The notes under the pieces are model-generated. The model had not been told where the DNA came from and searched no databases. It was given only the letters and a program-made list of their open reading frames with translations. A stretch of 64,000 nt of DNA, taken from positions 37,589,366 through 37,653,365 of the forward strand of contig NC_063061.1 of NCBI RefSeq assembly GCF_018812025.1, given 5' to 3'. The position numbers were made by a program, and so were the translations under genes. Positions within the stretch are counted from its first letter, which is position 1; every line of letters starts with the position of its first letter. Positions 44,235 to 56,928 of the stretch are shown in pieces. Origin of the DNA: Megalobrama amblycephala (Eukaryota; Chordata; Actinopteri; Cypriniformes; Xenocyprididae).

Positions 44235-45194
44235 TGTTTTATTTGTGATTGAGTGTAGAGCAATTGCCATTGCATATGATTGTTATCTTTAGTGGTTACA
44301 ATTGTTAGATTTTGCTTGTTTTGTTTCTTTGCCATTTCTGATTACCCGTTGTGCAACTTTTGAATGTTTTCTAATAAACTTTGTTGTGTGTGTGGGTTGC
44401 TCTCTTGAGTTCTCCTCATCTCCTGCGAGATGATGGGGTTACAAAAATTTTTTTAGGTATTTTACCAAGAAAAACAATTTTCAAAGGACACTGACGGTTA
44501 AATGTATATTTTATTGGATCAGTGTTTATATTTTTGTGTGTTCACGTACAGGTCATTGATGTGCTCTCGGTGCTCCTGGCTGCTCATTGGGTAGAACCAG
44601 GACATCACAATACTGATAAACCGTAAATGTAGTCTGAAGATGTTTTCGGCTCAAAAAATGATCAGAAAAAAGAATCCTTAGAGCAGTTTTACTGACCCCG
44701 GGGTTGGTTTTAGTTTATAAACCAAACAGAATTCATTTAAAGTGTCTTTAATTGTTAATATTTTCTTGTTTCTTGACTATTCTTGTGTAAGACTGCCATT
44801 GTGTAACTTCTTTTCGTTATGTTATCTGCACATCATGGACACACCTAGACAAAACCAGAACTAGGCTTTATACACTCTCGCAAACAGGAACTCAAGACAC
44901 AAATGCATTTGAACATCTGCCTTCTCTTACTAGTTATTATATTTCTTAATATGCCATATATGGTATTGGTTGATCTTTGAGTACTACGATTGGACGGCCT
45001 GGACATTGTGGATGATTTTGCTAAATCTTGTGTATAAATATGAGGCTTCTTCCTTAACTTGAGAATGTTATGGTACACCGTCTCTGTGTCTGCTTGATCA
45101 ACTGATGATTGATAGCTTTGAGGCTGCAGATAGTCTACCTGAAAATTAATCTAACAATCAGTATTTTTTTATCAATCAGGTCAGTGCTGTAGCA
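44235..45194 (+). promoter_or_regulatory. Upstream region of VMO1-C
   Basis: Matches the regions before A and B. The distal TATA-like box is mutated (CGTAAATG) but TATAAATA at 45033-45040, 155 bases before the ATG, is kept. A T-rich run and ATCAG precede the ATG, as in the other copies. Confidence 0.45.
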
Positions 45195-48100
45195 ATGCGT
45201 CGCCTCCTTTCCATGTTTTTACTGCTAGCCGTTATTGGGCAGCATGTGAGCGTTCAGTCCACAGGAAGACGTTCTGAGCGGAGCACACACAGAAGTTACA
45301 AATCAGTGTTGACCGTGTCTAACGGAATGTACTGGGGGTCGTGGGGGGATCAGGACATGTGTCCAAGTGGAACGTATGCCGCAGGGTTCAGTCTGAGGGT
45401 AAGTTGGGCATTGACTTTATTTTGCTAATACACTGGTGGATTAGTGCTTCAAAGGTTCAAAACTGTGGAGTTGCAGTAAGTCATTTAATCTCCAGGGGCC
45501 AGTTGTTCAAAAAGTTTCATCTGGATCAAAATGATCTGGATTTGGAAATCCCATATTTTGCTATCCAGGATCAGGTAATTTTACTTTTGTGCTGGTTTTT
45601 CAAAGCAAAATTGGATTGGATCACCCTGATCCAGATACACACTTTTTCAAATTACCAAATCCGGATTACTTGTGCTCTACGGAGACCCTGAAGGGACATG
45701 ATGATACAAAAAATATGAGATGGGGGGTTTTTTGAATTAAATATAATAATTTTGTTTGATACTTTCAGCTGTTTGGGGATTATTTTATGGTACCAAAATC
45801 TTTTTTGTAATGTACTTTACAGTACATTAGTTTACCGAAAGGCTCAATATGACTACTGCTAATTTATTACTTTAACACTTAAGATAATCAAGAGCAAATT
45901 AATAAAAATATATGTGTGTATGTATATTACATGATAAAAATGTCGTATTTTTCGAGCAGTTTTAATACATTTTTGTTCCTGAAATCCACCCTTCTGATGG
46001 GATCAGTCATCCAGATTTTTTTGGATCAAAGGTATCCTAATCTTACTGAAACATTTTGAACAACACAAACTGATGATTTTATTCAGATGAAAACCAAGAT
46101 TGGATTTTGTGATCTAATCTGATTTCAGAATCCTTTTGAACAACACATTTTCAAGATTTGATCCAATCTGATAGCCGAAATCTGATTACTTTTGAACAAC
46201 TGGCCCCTGCTGCACCTGCTTAAGATTTTTCAAGGGTCTGTAAAGAACATAAAGATAAATGGGTAACACTTTACAATAACAGTACATGAATAACCATGAA
46301 CTAATACCTGAATTACTTCAACATGAACTCATGATTAGTTAAGATATGAACTAATGAAGAGTGATCCTTAACTACTACAGGAGTCATAAGGATTCATGCA
46401 TAAAAACAGCAGCCTTAACTACGCGTTAATACATGTTTGATAATTAATGCATTAATTAACATTTAGGGGTAAACTAAATCAAACAGTCTCTATAAGAAGG
46501 AATAATAAATACTTGGACTTTGAAATAAATTTAAACAATTTATTATTGTCAGAATTTAAACTAGTGACATCAGCAGCTTCATTATAAACATTACAGAAAG
46601 GCACATGATTAGTTTGTCATTATTTTCACTGATCCTCCTTATCAAACATATAAAATACTAAATACACTAATAATTTATCTTAAAAGGTCTTAATATGTTT
46701 GTGATATTCTTTCCTATCAAACTAAACAACTGTGACTTATAACAGTTCCTGAGGAATCGGTTCCCCAAAAAAAATAACCAAACAGGAAACATGAACTAAG
46801 GTCAGGGAGCGTTTGCTGGATTCAGATTCAGAAGTTCACTCTCCATTCACTTGCAGGCCGTGATCATACTGTACCTCCATTCTCTGACTTTTTGAAAAGT
46901 CGCACAACATCACTTAACTGGGCTGAACACTTATATAGTTGTGTTAGTACATGTGTATTTGATAGTAAGTTAATGATAAATCACAAGTTGAATTTGGTAA
47001 GTAGTTAATGAATTAATTATGATTGTGCCCCCTCAAGTAAAGTCATGACATAATTATGCATTAACAAACCATTAGTTGATGTTAGTATATGCTTAGTTAA
47101 TAATGAATTAATTATGATTGTGCCCCCTCAAGTAAAGTCATGACATAATTATGCATTATTAAGCTATTAGTTGATGTTAGTATATGGTTAGTTAATTATG
47201 ATCGTGCCCCCTCAAGTAAAGACATGACACGATGCACGTACAAATCATTCACTAATATATGAATAAACACTAAGAGTGCCGTCCTTATTCCTTTACACCC
47301 CGGTGCAAAAAAACTAAATAAAATGTATTTGTATTTTATTTTTATTTACATAATTAAACATATATGGACTTGAAAGCAAGCCATAAACATACCTGTAAAG
47401 ACACACATAAGACACATTTACATGTAAAATCGGGCGCGTCCACAAGCTAATGATAATCAAAGCATAGACATTTAAACGACAAAAATACAAATACAGTTAA
47501 TAACTGCATATAACCTCCTGAAAACCCCAATAAAACATACATGTAAATATGTCTTTAATTATGAATTCGACTTACCAAAGCAGTCAACATTTATTAGTTT
47601 AAAATGCCAGCAACACAACAAACGCACCAAGAGAACACCTAGCGTGCGCCACTAATGAGTGTCCTGCCAGAAACAAACCCTACATACTTTAGTTCCGGGA
47701 ATAATCTATGACTATTTAGCTATGACTAAATATACATGAGCAATAAAAATCAGAAAACGGTTTAGATCAAATTAAATTTATTAGTGGTAGTTAGTCTATT
47801 TTCCACATTTGATTAGACAGATCTATGTAATTAATGGCTAAATAATCATGTGCCATTCCAATCATTTGTCACAAAGCTGCAGATGGCAGATTATGATATT
47901 ACAGTGTAAATTATGACAGTATTAAATCACGTTTAATTCAAATTCAGAGTACTTCTTGTTTACTCTTATGGAGGCTGATTTATTTAGTTTACCCCTAAAT
48001 GTTAATTAATGCATTAATTATCAAACGTGTATTAACGCATAGTTAAGGCTGCTGTTTTCATGCATGAATCCTTATGACTCCTGTAGTAGTTAAGGATCAC

Positions 48101-49017
48101 TCTTCATTAGTTCATATCTTAACTAATCATGAGTTCATGTTGAAGTAACTATTAATTTAGGTATTAGTTCATGATTATTCATGTACTGTTATTGTAAAGT
48201 GTTACCGATAAATGTTACTATGAGAATTTAAATGTTACAATGGTTGGGTTAGTTTCAGCTCTTTCAATTGTCTCAATGTTGTTGTTGTTTTAAGGTGGAA
48301 AGACATACCCCTGGTCGTCACTTTGATGATACAGCGCTCAATGGGATTCGTCTTCACTGTGTATATACATCCAGAGTATCATCAGGCGCATATGCTGTGT
48401 CCAACGCAGGACAGTAAGGGAGTCTGATTATTAACAATTCTTAAACTGAAGTGTTTAAGCTAGATAAGTGAATTGAGGATTTTCATGAAAATAATAATCA
48501 ATTTGATCAAGAAACCTCTTTGTCTTTTCTTCAGCTGGGGTCAGTGGACAGATATCAAGTGGTGTCCTTCGGGATTCTTAAAAGCTTTCCAGCTGAGAGT
48601 CGAATCTGCCCAAGGAAGTGGTGATGATACGGCCGCAAACAACATCAGGTGAGAATGTGGTGCTTTATTTTGCTATTTAAAGACTCTGTAATCCCTCATC
48701 AAGCAGTTCAATTAATATCACACTCAGTCGTGCTGCTGATCGTGTTTGTGATTAGGCCGTAGGCTGCAGGTAATCATGTGACTGACATTCAATTACATAT
48801 TTTATCATAATATTGTCACATCTGAATTTTCTCCAGGTTCAGCTGCAGTGATGGTGTTGTGCTGACGGGTGACGGCACAGGCTGGGGTGATTGGGGCAGC
48901 TGGAGCTCAGCGTGTGGTGGAAGAGGAATCTGTGGCATCAAGACGCGGGTAGAAAGTCCACAGGGAAATGGAGATGACACCGCTCTCAATGACGCGCAAA
49001 TGTACTGCTGTGATTAA
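45195..49017 (+). CDS. vmo1: VMO1-C, vitelline membrane outer layer protein 1 homologue
   Basis: Exons 45195-45398, 48295-48413, 48535-48648 and 48837-49017 join to 618 bases, 205 residues. The signal peptide is of the M-R-R-L-L type shared with A and B. The repeats read [20 protein letters not shown] and D-D-T-A-L-N-D-A-Q, and all eight cysteines are present. Exon 2 differs clearly from A and B (V-E-R-H-T-P-G-R). Its end (V-S-N-A-G) is like E, so exons 2-4 are closest to E although the signal peptide is like A and B. Intron 1 is 2.9 kb because of two TIR elements. Intron 3 has the empty TTAA site. Confidence 0.9.
45495..46207. mobile_element. TIR element in VMO1-C intron 1
   Basis: Starts GGGGCCAGTTGTTCAAAA and ends with the exact complement. 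It is AT-rich inside with repeated GGATCA strings. A shortened copy sits at the same place in VMO1-E (57232-57615); A and B have the empty site. Confidence 0.75.
46262..48206. mobile_element. Foldback element with 8-bp target duplication in VMO1-C intron 1
   Basis: Arms of more than 200 bases (GGTAACACTTTACAATAACA ... and its complement), flanked by GATAAATG at 46254-46261 and 48207-48214. The centre has no gene but holds three tandem units of a sequence containing GATTGTGCCCCCTCAAGTAA (about 47018-47225). An 8-bp duplication fits hAT-type and some other superfamilies. Confidence 0.75.
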
Positions 49018-49451
49018 GGTGATGTGATCTCAATCTAAACCTCAGACTGACACATGCTGCAGATCAACTAAATCTGTTTGTTCTTTCAGGTGTAGGAGGA
49101 TGACAACAAGAACAGCAAGAAGACCAAATGGATTGTAATAATTGATCATCATACTATGATAAGCTAACATGAGCCATGTCATAACAGTTTTGTAAGGGAT
49201 GATTCACAGTCAGTCGGTCATTATGACAAAACAAAGCCTAAATGAATCTGAGGCTAACTGGACATCATCCCACCTATTATTGAATTTGATATTATTTTAT
49301 TCCTGTAAGTTTCTTATATTCTTCTAAAGACTCCTGAACTTCTGCTGTCAGTCAAAACGGATGTCAAATATATCAGCATTAAAGACTTTCTAAACAGAAC
49401 CTTGTAGTTTCACATTCTTTTGCGCAACACTTCACATCAGATCATTTATTA
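49018..49451 (+). other. VMO1-C 3' region
   Basis: 3'UTR intron borders (AAG/GTGATG ... CTTTCAG/GTGTAGG) followed by a flank shared with D and E (ATATCAGCATTAAAGACTTT; TTAAAGACTTTC precedes a probable transcript end). It ends at the TA targeted by the second Tc1-like element. Confidence 0.5.
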
Positions 49452-51050
49452 AAGGTGCTAGTCATATAATTAGAATATCATCAAAAAGTTGATTTATTTC
49501 ACTAATTCCATTCAAAAAGTGAAACTTGTATATTATATTCATTCATTACACACAGACTGATATATTTCAAATGTTTATTTCTTTTAATTTTGATGATTAT
49601 AACTGACAACTAAGGAAAATCCCAAATTCAGTATCTCAGAAAATTAGAATATTACTTAAGACCAATACAAAGAAAGGATTTTTAGAAATCTTGGCCAACT
49701 GAAAAGTATGAACATGAAAAGTATGAGCATGTACAGCACTCAATACTTAGTTGGGGCTCCTTTTGCCTGAATTACTGCAGCAATGCGGCGTGGCATGGAG
49801 TCGATCAGTCTGTGGCACTGCTCAGGTGTTATGAGAGCACAGGTTGCTCTGATAGTGGCCTTCAGCTCTTCTGCATTGTTGGGTCTGGCATATCGCATCT
49901 TCCTCTTCACAATACCCCATAGATTTTCTATGGGGTTACGGTCAGGCGAGTTTGCTGGCCAATTAAGAACAGGGATACCATGGTCCTTAAACCAGGTACT
50001 GGTAGCTTTGGCACTGTGTGCAGGTGCCAAGTCCTGTTGGAAAATGAAATCTGCATCTCCATAAAGTTGGTCAGCAGCAGGAAGCATGAAACTCTAAAAC
50101 TTCCTGGTATACGGCTGCGTTGACCTTGGACCTCAGAAAACACAGTGGACCAACACCAGCAGATGACATGGCACCTCAAACCATCACTGACTGTGGAAAC
50201 TTTACACTGGACCTCAAGCAACGTGGATTGTGTGCCTCTCCTCTCTTCCTCCAGACTCTGGGACCCTGATTTCCAAAGGAAATGCAAATTTTACTTTCAT
50301 CAGAGAACATAACTTTGGACCACTCAGCAGTAGTCCAGTCCTTTTTGTCTTTAGCCCATGTGAGACGCTTCTGACGCTGTCTGTTGTTCAAGAGTGGCTT
50401 GACACAAGGAATGCGACAGCTGAAACCCATGTCTTGCATACATCTGTGCGTAGTGGTTCTTGAAGCACTGACTCCAGCTGCAGTCCACTCTTTGTGAATC
50501 TCCCCCACATTTTTGAATGGGATTTGTTTCACAATCCTCTCCAGGGTGTGGTTATCCCTATTGCTTGTACACTTTTTTCTACCACATCTTTTCCTTCCCT
50601 TCGCCTCTCTATTAATGTGCTTGGACACAGAGCTCTGTGAACAGCCAGCCTCTTTTGCAGTGACCTTTTGTGTCTTGCCCTCCTTGTGCAAGGTGTCAAT
50701 GATCGTCTTTTGGACAACTGTCAAGTCAGCAGTCTTCCCCATGATTGTGTAGCCTACAGAACTAGACTGAGAGACCATTTAAAGGCCTTTGCAGGTGTTT
50801 TGAGTTAATTAGATGATTAGAGTGAGGCACCAAGTGTCTTCAATATTGAACCTTTTCACAATATTCTGAATTTGGGATTTTCCTTAGTTGTCAGTTATAA
50901 TCATCAAAATTAAAAGAAATAAACATTTGGAATATATCAGTCTGTGTGTAATGAATGAATATAATATAGCCTACAAGTTTCACTTTTTGAATGGAATTAG
51001 TGAAATAAATAAACTTTTTGATGATATTCTAATTATATGACCAGCACCTG
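49452..51050 (-). mobile_element. Second Tc1-like DD34E transposon, degenerate
   Basis: 1599 bp with ends AAGGTGCTAGTCATATAATT and CAGGTGCTGGTCATATAATT (the latter read on the minus strand), flanked by TA at 49450-49451 and 51051-51052. The flank of VMO1-E (ATTTATTACATTAG at about 58880) shows the empty target. Confidence 0.92.
49740..50778 (-). pseudogene. Tc1-like transposase with a stop and a frameshift
   Basis: The first part (50778-50176) has the helix-turn-helix region (S-Q-S-S-V-S-K-H-I) and F-S-D-E-S-K with the first catalytic aspartate. A TGA at about 50176 stands where a tryptophan codon is expected in W-G-A-M. A one-base shift near 50090 moves to the last part (50087-49740) with Q-Q-D-L-A-P-A-H and P-I-E-N-L-W, again 34 residues apart. 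It belongs to a different Tc1-like family from the 42.6-kb element. Confidence 0.88.
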
Positions 51051-51052
51051 TA

Positions 51053-51733
51053 CATTAGAGCATGTGGCAGATCTAAAGAGACTTGTATTGCACATGATTT
51101 TACTGGCAATTGGACCATCTCAGTGTTTGTCTAAAATGTGTTTACATGACTTGCACAATTTAGTTTTGCATTATTGTCTTGCTCACTTACGTGGATAAAC
51201 GCTGATTCTTTTGCTAACGGAGTATGATCTGTTTCATTTCTTCATGCAAATTATCATAAGACTTCAGAAGTCAAGCTGTGTGAAAATACTTTTATGACAC
51301 TTAAATTCTTCTTGAAATAAAGAAAGTAATACAGGTTTAGAGTGAGTAAATGATAACAGAATGTTTTTAAGGTCGGTCTTACTATTTGCTTACTATTTCT
51401 AAACTTTTTAAAATTACAAAATCAGCTCAGCATTTCATTGGCATTTTACTGAGGTGAACACTTTCCAAGGACACTACTGTTTAAACAAACAGATCTTTGA
51501 ATTTTTGTGTGTTCATTTACAGGAATTGATGTGTGCTCAGTGTTCCTGGCTGCTGATTGGCTGCATTTATTGATAAACCATATAAATGTATTATTCTGAT
51601 TGGCTCAAAAGAAGCAGACAGGTTCCACTGACCAATCACAGATGGCTCAGAAACCCAGGGTCAGTTTTTGGTTTAGAAACCAAACAGAATTATTTTAATC
51701 ATTATTTTTATCCATCAGGCCACTGCTGTAGCA
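51053..51733 (+). promoter_or_regulatory. Upstream region of VMO1-D
   Basis: TATAAAT at 51581-51587, 147 bases before the ATG, with GATTGGCT boxes on both sides (51556 and 51597). A T-rich run and CATCAG end shortly before the ATG (probable acceptor). The region is shared with copy F and partly with E, and differs from that of A, B and C. Confidence 0.45.
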
Positions 51734-53734
51734 ATGCATCACTTCATTTCCTTCGCTTTTACACTGTTGGCCTTTATTGGGCTGCATGTGAGTGTTCAGT
51801 CCACAGGAAGACGTTCTGAGAGGAGCATCGAAAGATCTTTTGTATCGACGCTGACTGTGACAAATGGACTGGAGGGGGGGTTGTGGGGTCAAAGGGAATT
51901 TTGTCCAAGTGGAACGTACGCCGCAGGGTTTAGTTTGAAGGTAAGTTGACTCATGGAAGAGGTTTTGATTTTCTAACTTTGTATTTTTGTTGTTTTCCAG
52001 TACAAATATCTAAACATTCTTGAGTCAAGATACATTTTATTGTTATTTTATTATTGTGTTTTATTAAACAGTTTTTAACAAGTTGGCATATTTTTTCTTG
52101 TTTTAAGCACTTAATTTTGACACATTTTGACAAAATTCATTTTGCTTCTCCAGTAAATGTATCTTGATTTAATATTTTAAATTTTAATTATTATTTTGCA
52201 GTGCAGTAAGAACGAAGCGGTTGAGCTGTTATTCACTTATGTTAGTTAACCTAGTTAATCTCTACCTGCCACGAACGTTATCAAATAGAGGATTGTCTTA
52301 ATGTTGTTGCTGTTTTTTGTTTTGTTTTTAGGTGGAAGAACGTCGTTTTTTGGACAACACAGCACTCAATGGGATTCGTCTTTACTGTGTCAGTCAGACC
52401 AAAGACTTATTAGACTCAAATGAGGACACCTCTGTTCAGTCCGATGTAGGAAGGTAATGGACTCAGACTCTAAATGAAAACTAGTTACAGCAGGTTTACT
52501 CTGGGTTTATTACATTAAAGAGCAGTTTCTTCATAGGCTAGAGAAATGAACTGAGGATTTTCTTGAAAACAGTTCTTCACTGTCTTCCATAAACCTTCAA
52601 AAAAGCCATAAATTGTGTTTTTTCTCCAGCTGGGGTGAGTGGACAGAAGTCAAATGGTGTCCTTCTGGATTCTTGACAGCTTTCCAGCTGAGAGTCGAAT
52701 CTTCCCATGAATTTAAAGATAATACTGCAGCAAACAACATCAGGTGAGCATTTGGCAGAATATTCTGGTTAGAATTTGCCATTAAGGTCTCAGTTTAAGG
52801 TCCCTGATCAAGCAGCTCAATTAAGCAATATCACTGAATATGAGGCACAAGGCAGGCCTGAGCACCAGGTCCTTGGGTTTGCACAACAAATCTCGAGAGT
52901 GAGCTAGAATGAGCCAATCATATTTGAGAATGCAAATGCCAGTTTCCCATATGGCAGGAACACACCAAGCCGACTGTCGGGCAGTTTTTCTTCGATTCGA
53001 AATGTTGAATCGCCGTTGGAGCTCGTCGGGCCATCTGATCATTCTGATTGGCTGTTCAGCTACTGCCGCCTGCTGGTTCGGAAAGGCATTTCATCTCACG
53101 CAGGCGCAGAACTGACGTGCTACTTGGCTGTCGGCTGTTTAGCGTTGGTTTGGTGTGTCAGGGCAACTTTGGACACAGACGCTGCCAACGTGAGCCAACC
53201 CCACAGTCTGCTTTCATCGCCACTAGTTCGTCTGCGTCGGCTTGGTGTGTTCTGGCCTTTAAAGGGGCAAGGGCAGCTTCCGCAACCAGTAAAAGGTCCT
53301 CCCCTTTGGGCTGTCCCTGTCTCACCCGACCCTCGAAAGCAAACCTAAGAAATGGTCTGGAAGTGACATGGAAGTACGCGTCCTTCGGGTTAACCAATTT
53401 TGGGGGCGAACACATGTGATAATGCATTTCTGTGTAAGCATCTTGAACGGGAGCTTGTGGGGCGCAGTTTTCCCATCCCACATTTAATGCAAGGTAAAAT
53501 TCGAAAAAGCATATGGGAACTTGAACATAATACTGTAACATTTATTTCAGATTCAACTGCAGTCAAGGTTCTTTCCTTCAGGGTGACGGCACAGACTGGG
53601 GCGAGTGGGGCGACTGGAGCCCATTTTGTCAGGGAAAAGGGATGTGTGGTATCAGGACACGGGTAGAAGAGCCACAGGGATACTTCGGAGATGACACCGC
53701 TCTCAATGACGCACGCATGTTCTGCTGTGATTAA
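51734..53734 (+). CDS. vmo1: VMO1-D, vitelline membrane outer layer protein 1 homologue
   Basis: Exons 51734-51940, 52332-52453, 52630-52743 and 53551-53734 join to 627 bases, 208 residues. The signal peptide is of the M-H-H-F type. This is the most diverged copy: [29 protein letters not shown] and F-K-D-N-T-A-A-N-N-I-R replace the usual sequences, but the three repeats and eight cysteines remain, and the protein ends F-C-C-D. Exon 4 is one codon longer than in the others (G-Y-F-G-D-D). Intron 1 holds a small dispersed inverted repeat, and intron 3 has a GC-rich TIR insertion. Confidence 0.9.
52955..53255. mobile_element. GC-rich TIR element in VMO1-D intron 3
   Basis: AACACACCAAGCCGAC at 52959-52974 and its exact complement at 53236-53251 bound about 300 bases that are much richer in GC than the surroundings. 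The next 150 bases, also GC-richer, are not assigned. No gene is supported. Confidence 0.55.
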
Positions 53735-54250
53735 GGTGAAGTGATCGCAATCTAAACCTCAGACTGACACATGCTGCAGATCAACTAAATCTGTTTGTTC
53801 TTTCAGGTGTAGGAGGATGAAAACAAGAACAGCAAGAAGACCAAATGGATTGTAATAATTGATCATCATACTATGATAAGCTAACATGAACCATGTCATA
53901 AAACAGTTTTGTAAGGGATAATTTTATTCCTTCTAGTAAGTTTCTTCTATTCTTCTAAAGACTCCTGAACTTCTGCTGTCAGTAAAAATGGGTGTCAAAT
54001 ATATCAGCATTAAAGACTTTCTGAACAGAACCTTGTAGTTTCATATTCTTTTGCACAACACTTCACATCACATCATTTATTATATTAGTGCATATGGCAG
54101 ATGGTTATATCTAAAGCGACTTATATTGCATTCTTATCCATTCGTGCATTCCCCGGGGATGACCAGCATACTCTACAGCAGTGAGTATTTATTTCTTCCT
54201 AACCCTATGACTTAAATTGTGTGAAAATACATTTACAGTATGACTCTTCA
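53735..54250 (+). other. VMO1-D 3' region
   Basis: The same 3'UTR intron borders as in the other copies and the shared flank (ATATCAGCATTAAAGACTTT at 54000), then unassigned AT-rich DNA up to the next foldback element. Confidence 0.5.
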
Positions 54251-56434
54251 AGGGTTACTTCACCAAAAAATGAAAATTCTGTAATTTATTACCCTCATGT
54301 CGTTCCAAACCCGTAAGACCTTCGTTCATCTTCAGAACACAAATTAAGATTTTTTTGATGAAATCTGAGGGTATCTGATCCACACATAGGCTGCAACGTC
54401 ATGACATCTTTTGAGGTCCAGAACTGTACTAAAGACATCATTAAAATCAATGTGACTACAGTGGTTCAACCTTAATGTTATGAAGAGACAAGAATACTTT
54501 TTTGTACTTTTTCAACTGCGTAGGGGAGAGTGGGGTGATTTGTGCCAGGGGGGAAGTAGTTTCACCCATTATTTCTGGAAAACCATAGAAGAAATTGGTC
54601 ATGTAACCACATAATTTTGAAAAGCCGTCCATTTTACTCATCCTCCAAAGAAGAGAGACACATGGCATGAGAGGAAAGCACATTTTAGCTAAAAAAACCC
54701 TGTTTTTTCCCTTTCAAAGTAAAATTTCTATGATCAAGGTTTTTTGATTGTAGTGTCTGAACAATTCTAGACAAGTTTGTAAACATTTCACAAATGTTTT
54801 AGTGCTTTAGCAGGCTACACAATGAGTCTATACAGTTAGCATGATGTTAGCTCTTAACTGCTGGATCATGCTAGTTTTTTAAACTTGTGGGTCCGGGGTG
54901 ATTTGTGCCAGAGGGCCTGGGTTAAGATATTTATGTGCCAGTGGCACAACTCACCCCCACGTATGATTATTTTCAACACATTATTAATTTGTAATTGTAC
55001 ATTGTACTCTTACATTTTAGCAGTTAAACTATGTGACATTCTTGATTTTAGACCAAAACCCATCATGCCACACACTTATAAAATGCACTTTCTGAAGATG
55101 AAAAGCATGAAATGGTCCAATGTTGTGCAAAAGGCATGAAAACAACTAATATTGTGTGAAAACTGAATGGAGATTATCGAATTATCATAAGATTTGTGAG
55201 TGATTTAGAGCACAGCAGAACTCGGTCAGATAAAGGCTTATTAATGAAAGTTCCTGTCAAAAAAAATTAATTGTATTAAAAGGGCAGCTATAAAAAAAAG
55301 CCAGTGTTGGAGCAGCAAACAGGTATTTTCATCTTCAGAAAGATCTTTCTTCCTCCCCATTTTGCATGAAAACTGTGACTTGCTTAATAATGTGGAACAA
55401 CCTCTAAGTAGGGTTTCCATAGACCTGGCAAATTATTTTGTCTGAGATTGATACCAGTTATAAGACATGGATAAATAAACAAACAAACATTTTCTTAGGA
55501 AAAACTAAAATCTGAATGTTTATTCTACTGAAATCTTACTGATATGTCACTTGCATAATAATTTGGAACGTGGTGTATTCTTATATGTTATTCTTATAAT
55601 TGAGAGACAGCGTTCTATGTATGTCAACAGGCATCTATTGCAAAAGCCTTTTTGCCTGAAATGATTCACAAATATCATATTTTGTGTATTTAAGTTTTTT
55701 GTGTTTTCCCAAAAACTACAAAATATGACTTAGCCTATTCCAACAGTTTAATAGGGTGACAATATCTAAATAAACCTTAAATGAGTAATTTTGTATTGAA
55801 TTTGTCTTGCTTTCATATAGCATTACAGTTCATGACATTAAAATGTTCTGTTTTACCTCAGAAATGACTGGCACAAATTACCCCTACGTATTCTCCCCAA
55901 AGGCACAACTTATCCCGCACCAGGGGCAAGTTGTGCCACGAGACCACTTTTTTTCCAAAAGCTATATTTCTGAAACAATTTATTTCAGATCCAAAGTTAT
56001 TGTTCTCAGGCATGCACCACATCCTGAAATATATGTACATTCTTAAGTTGAAGGCATTACTGCCATGGCCTCACTTTAAAGTCACATTGAGTAAAAACTG
56101 GCACAACTCACCCCACTTTCCCCTATAACAGTTCAAATTGTTAAAAAAAAGTTATTTTTGTTTTGTTTTTGCGCACAAAAAGTATTCTCTTCACTTTATA
56201 ACATTAAAGTTGAACCACTATATTCACATGACTATTTTAACAATGTCTTTAGTACCGTTCTGGGCCTCAAAAGATGCAATGACGTTGTGGCCTATGTGTG
56301 GATCAGATACCCACAGATTTCATCAAAAATATCTTAATTTGTTTTCTGAAGATGAACGAAGGTCTTACAGGTGTGGAACGGCATGAGGGTGAGTAATTAA
56401 TGACAGAATTTTCATTTTTGGGTGAACTAACCCT
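54251..56434. mobile_element. TTAA-type foldback element with a second element inside
   Basis: Arms 54251-54500 and 56160-56434 match the family at 18295 (AGGGTTA.TTCACC ... GGTGAACTAACCCT), with TTCA before and TTAA after. The middle is a separate TIR element (54523-56124). Confidence 0.7.
54523..56124. mobile_element. Nested TIR element with repeated GGCACAA-type motifs
   Basis: Starts GGGGAGAGTGGGGTGATTTG and ends with the near-complement, bounded by TA on both sides (54521-54522 and 56125-56126). The motif GGCACAA(C/A)T(T/C)A(T)CCC or its complement appears seven times (54531, 54895, 54941, 55870, 55902, 55923, 56099), clustered toward the two ends. No transposase frame; non-autonomous. 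Confidence 0.65.
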
Positions 56435-56439
56435 TTAAA

Positions 56440-56928
56440 TTCTGCTTGGGTTTAGAAAGACATAATGAGTGAATGATGACAGAATGATCTTCTAACTGAT
56501 CTTTTCTTTTATCAGTGGTTTCCTTGCAATCACTATTATTTATTTATTTTAATCAAATAACTCAATATTGTATCGGCATTTCACCAAGAAAAACAGTTTT
56601 CAAGGGCACTACAGTTAAATATATGGATATTTTATTGGATCAGTGTTTTTATGTTTGTGTGTTCATGTACAGGTCATTGAGGTGCACTCGGTGCTCCTGG
56701 ATGCTGATTGGGTAGAACCAGGACATCCCAAAATTGATGAACCATATAAATGATCGGCTCAAAAAAGGAATCAGGCAGATTCTGCTGACGGACCACAGAC
56801 GGTTCAGAAAGGATTCCTGTTCTGGATTTGAAGAAGCAGTTGTCTCTTAGAGCAGTTTTAGTTTGCAAACCAAACAAAATTAATTTCAGCATTTTTTTTT
56901 TATCAGTCAGTCAGTCTGTGCGATAGCA
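56440..56928 (+). promoter_or_regulatory. Upstream region of VMO1-E
   Basis: TATAAA at 56745-56750, 179 bases before the ATG, within a stretch similar to the distal upstream part of A, B and C. A long T run and AGTCAG precede the ATG. Confidence 0.45.

Noticed and set aside
53016..53541. Overlapping frames of 110-127 codons on both strands in VMO1-D intron 3
   Set aside because: They lie in the GC-rich TIR block, overlap each other on both strands and show no domain; chance frames.
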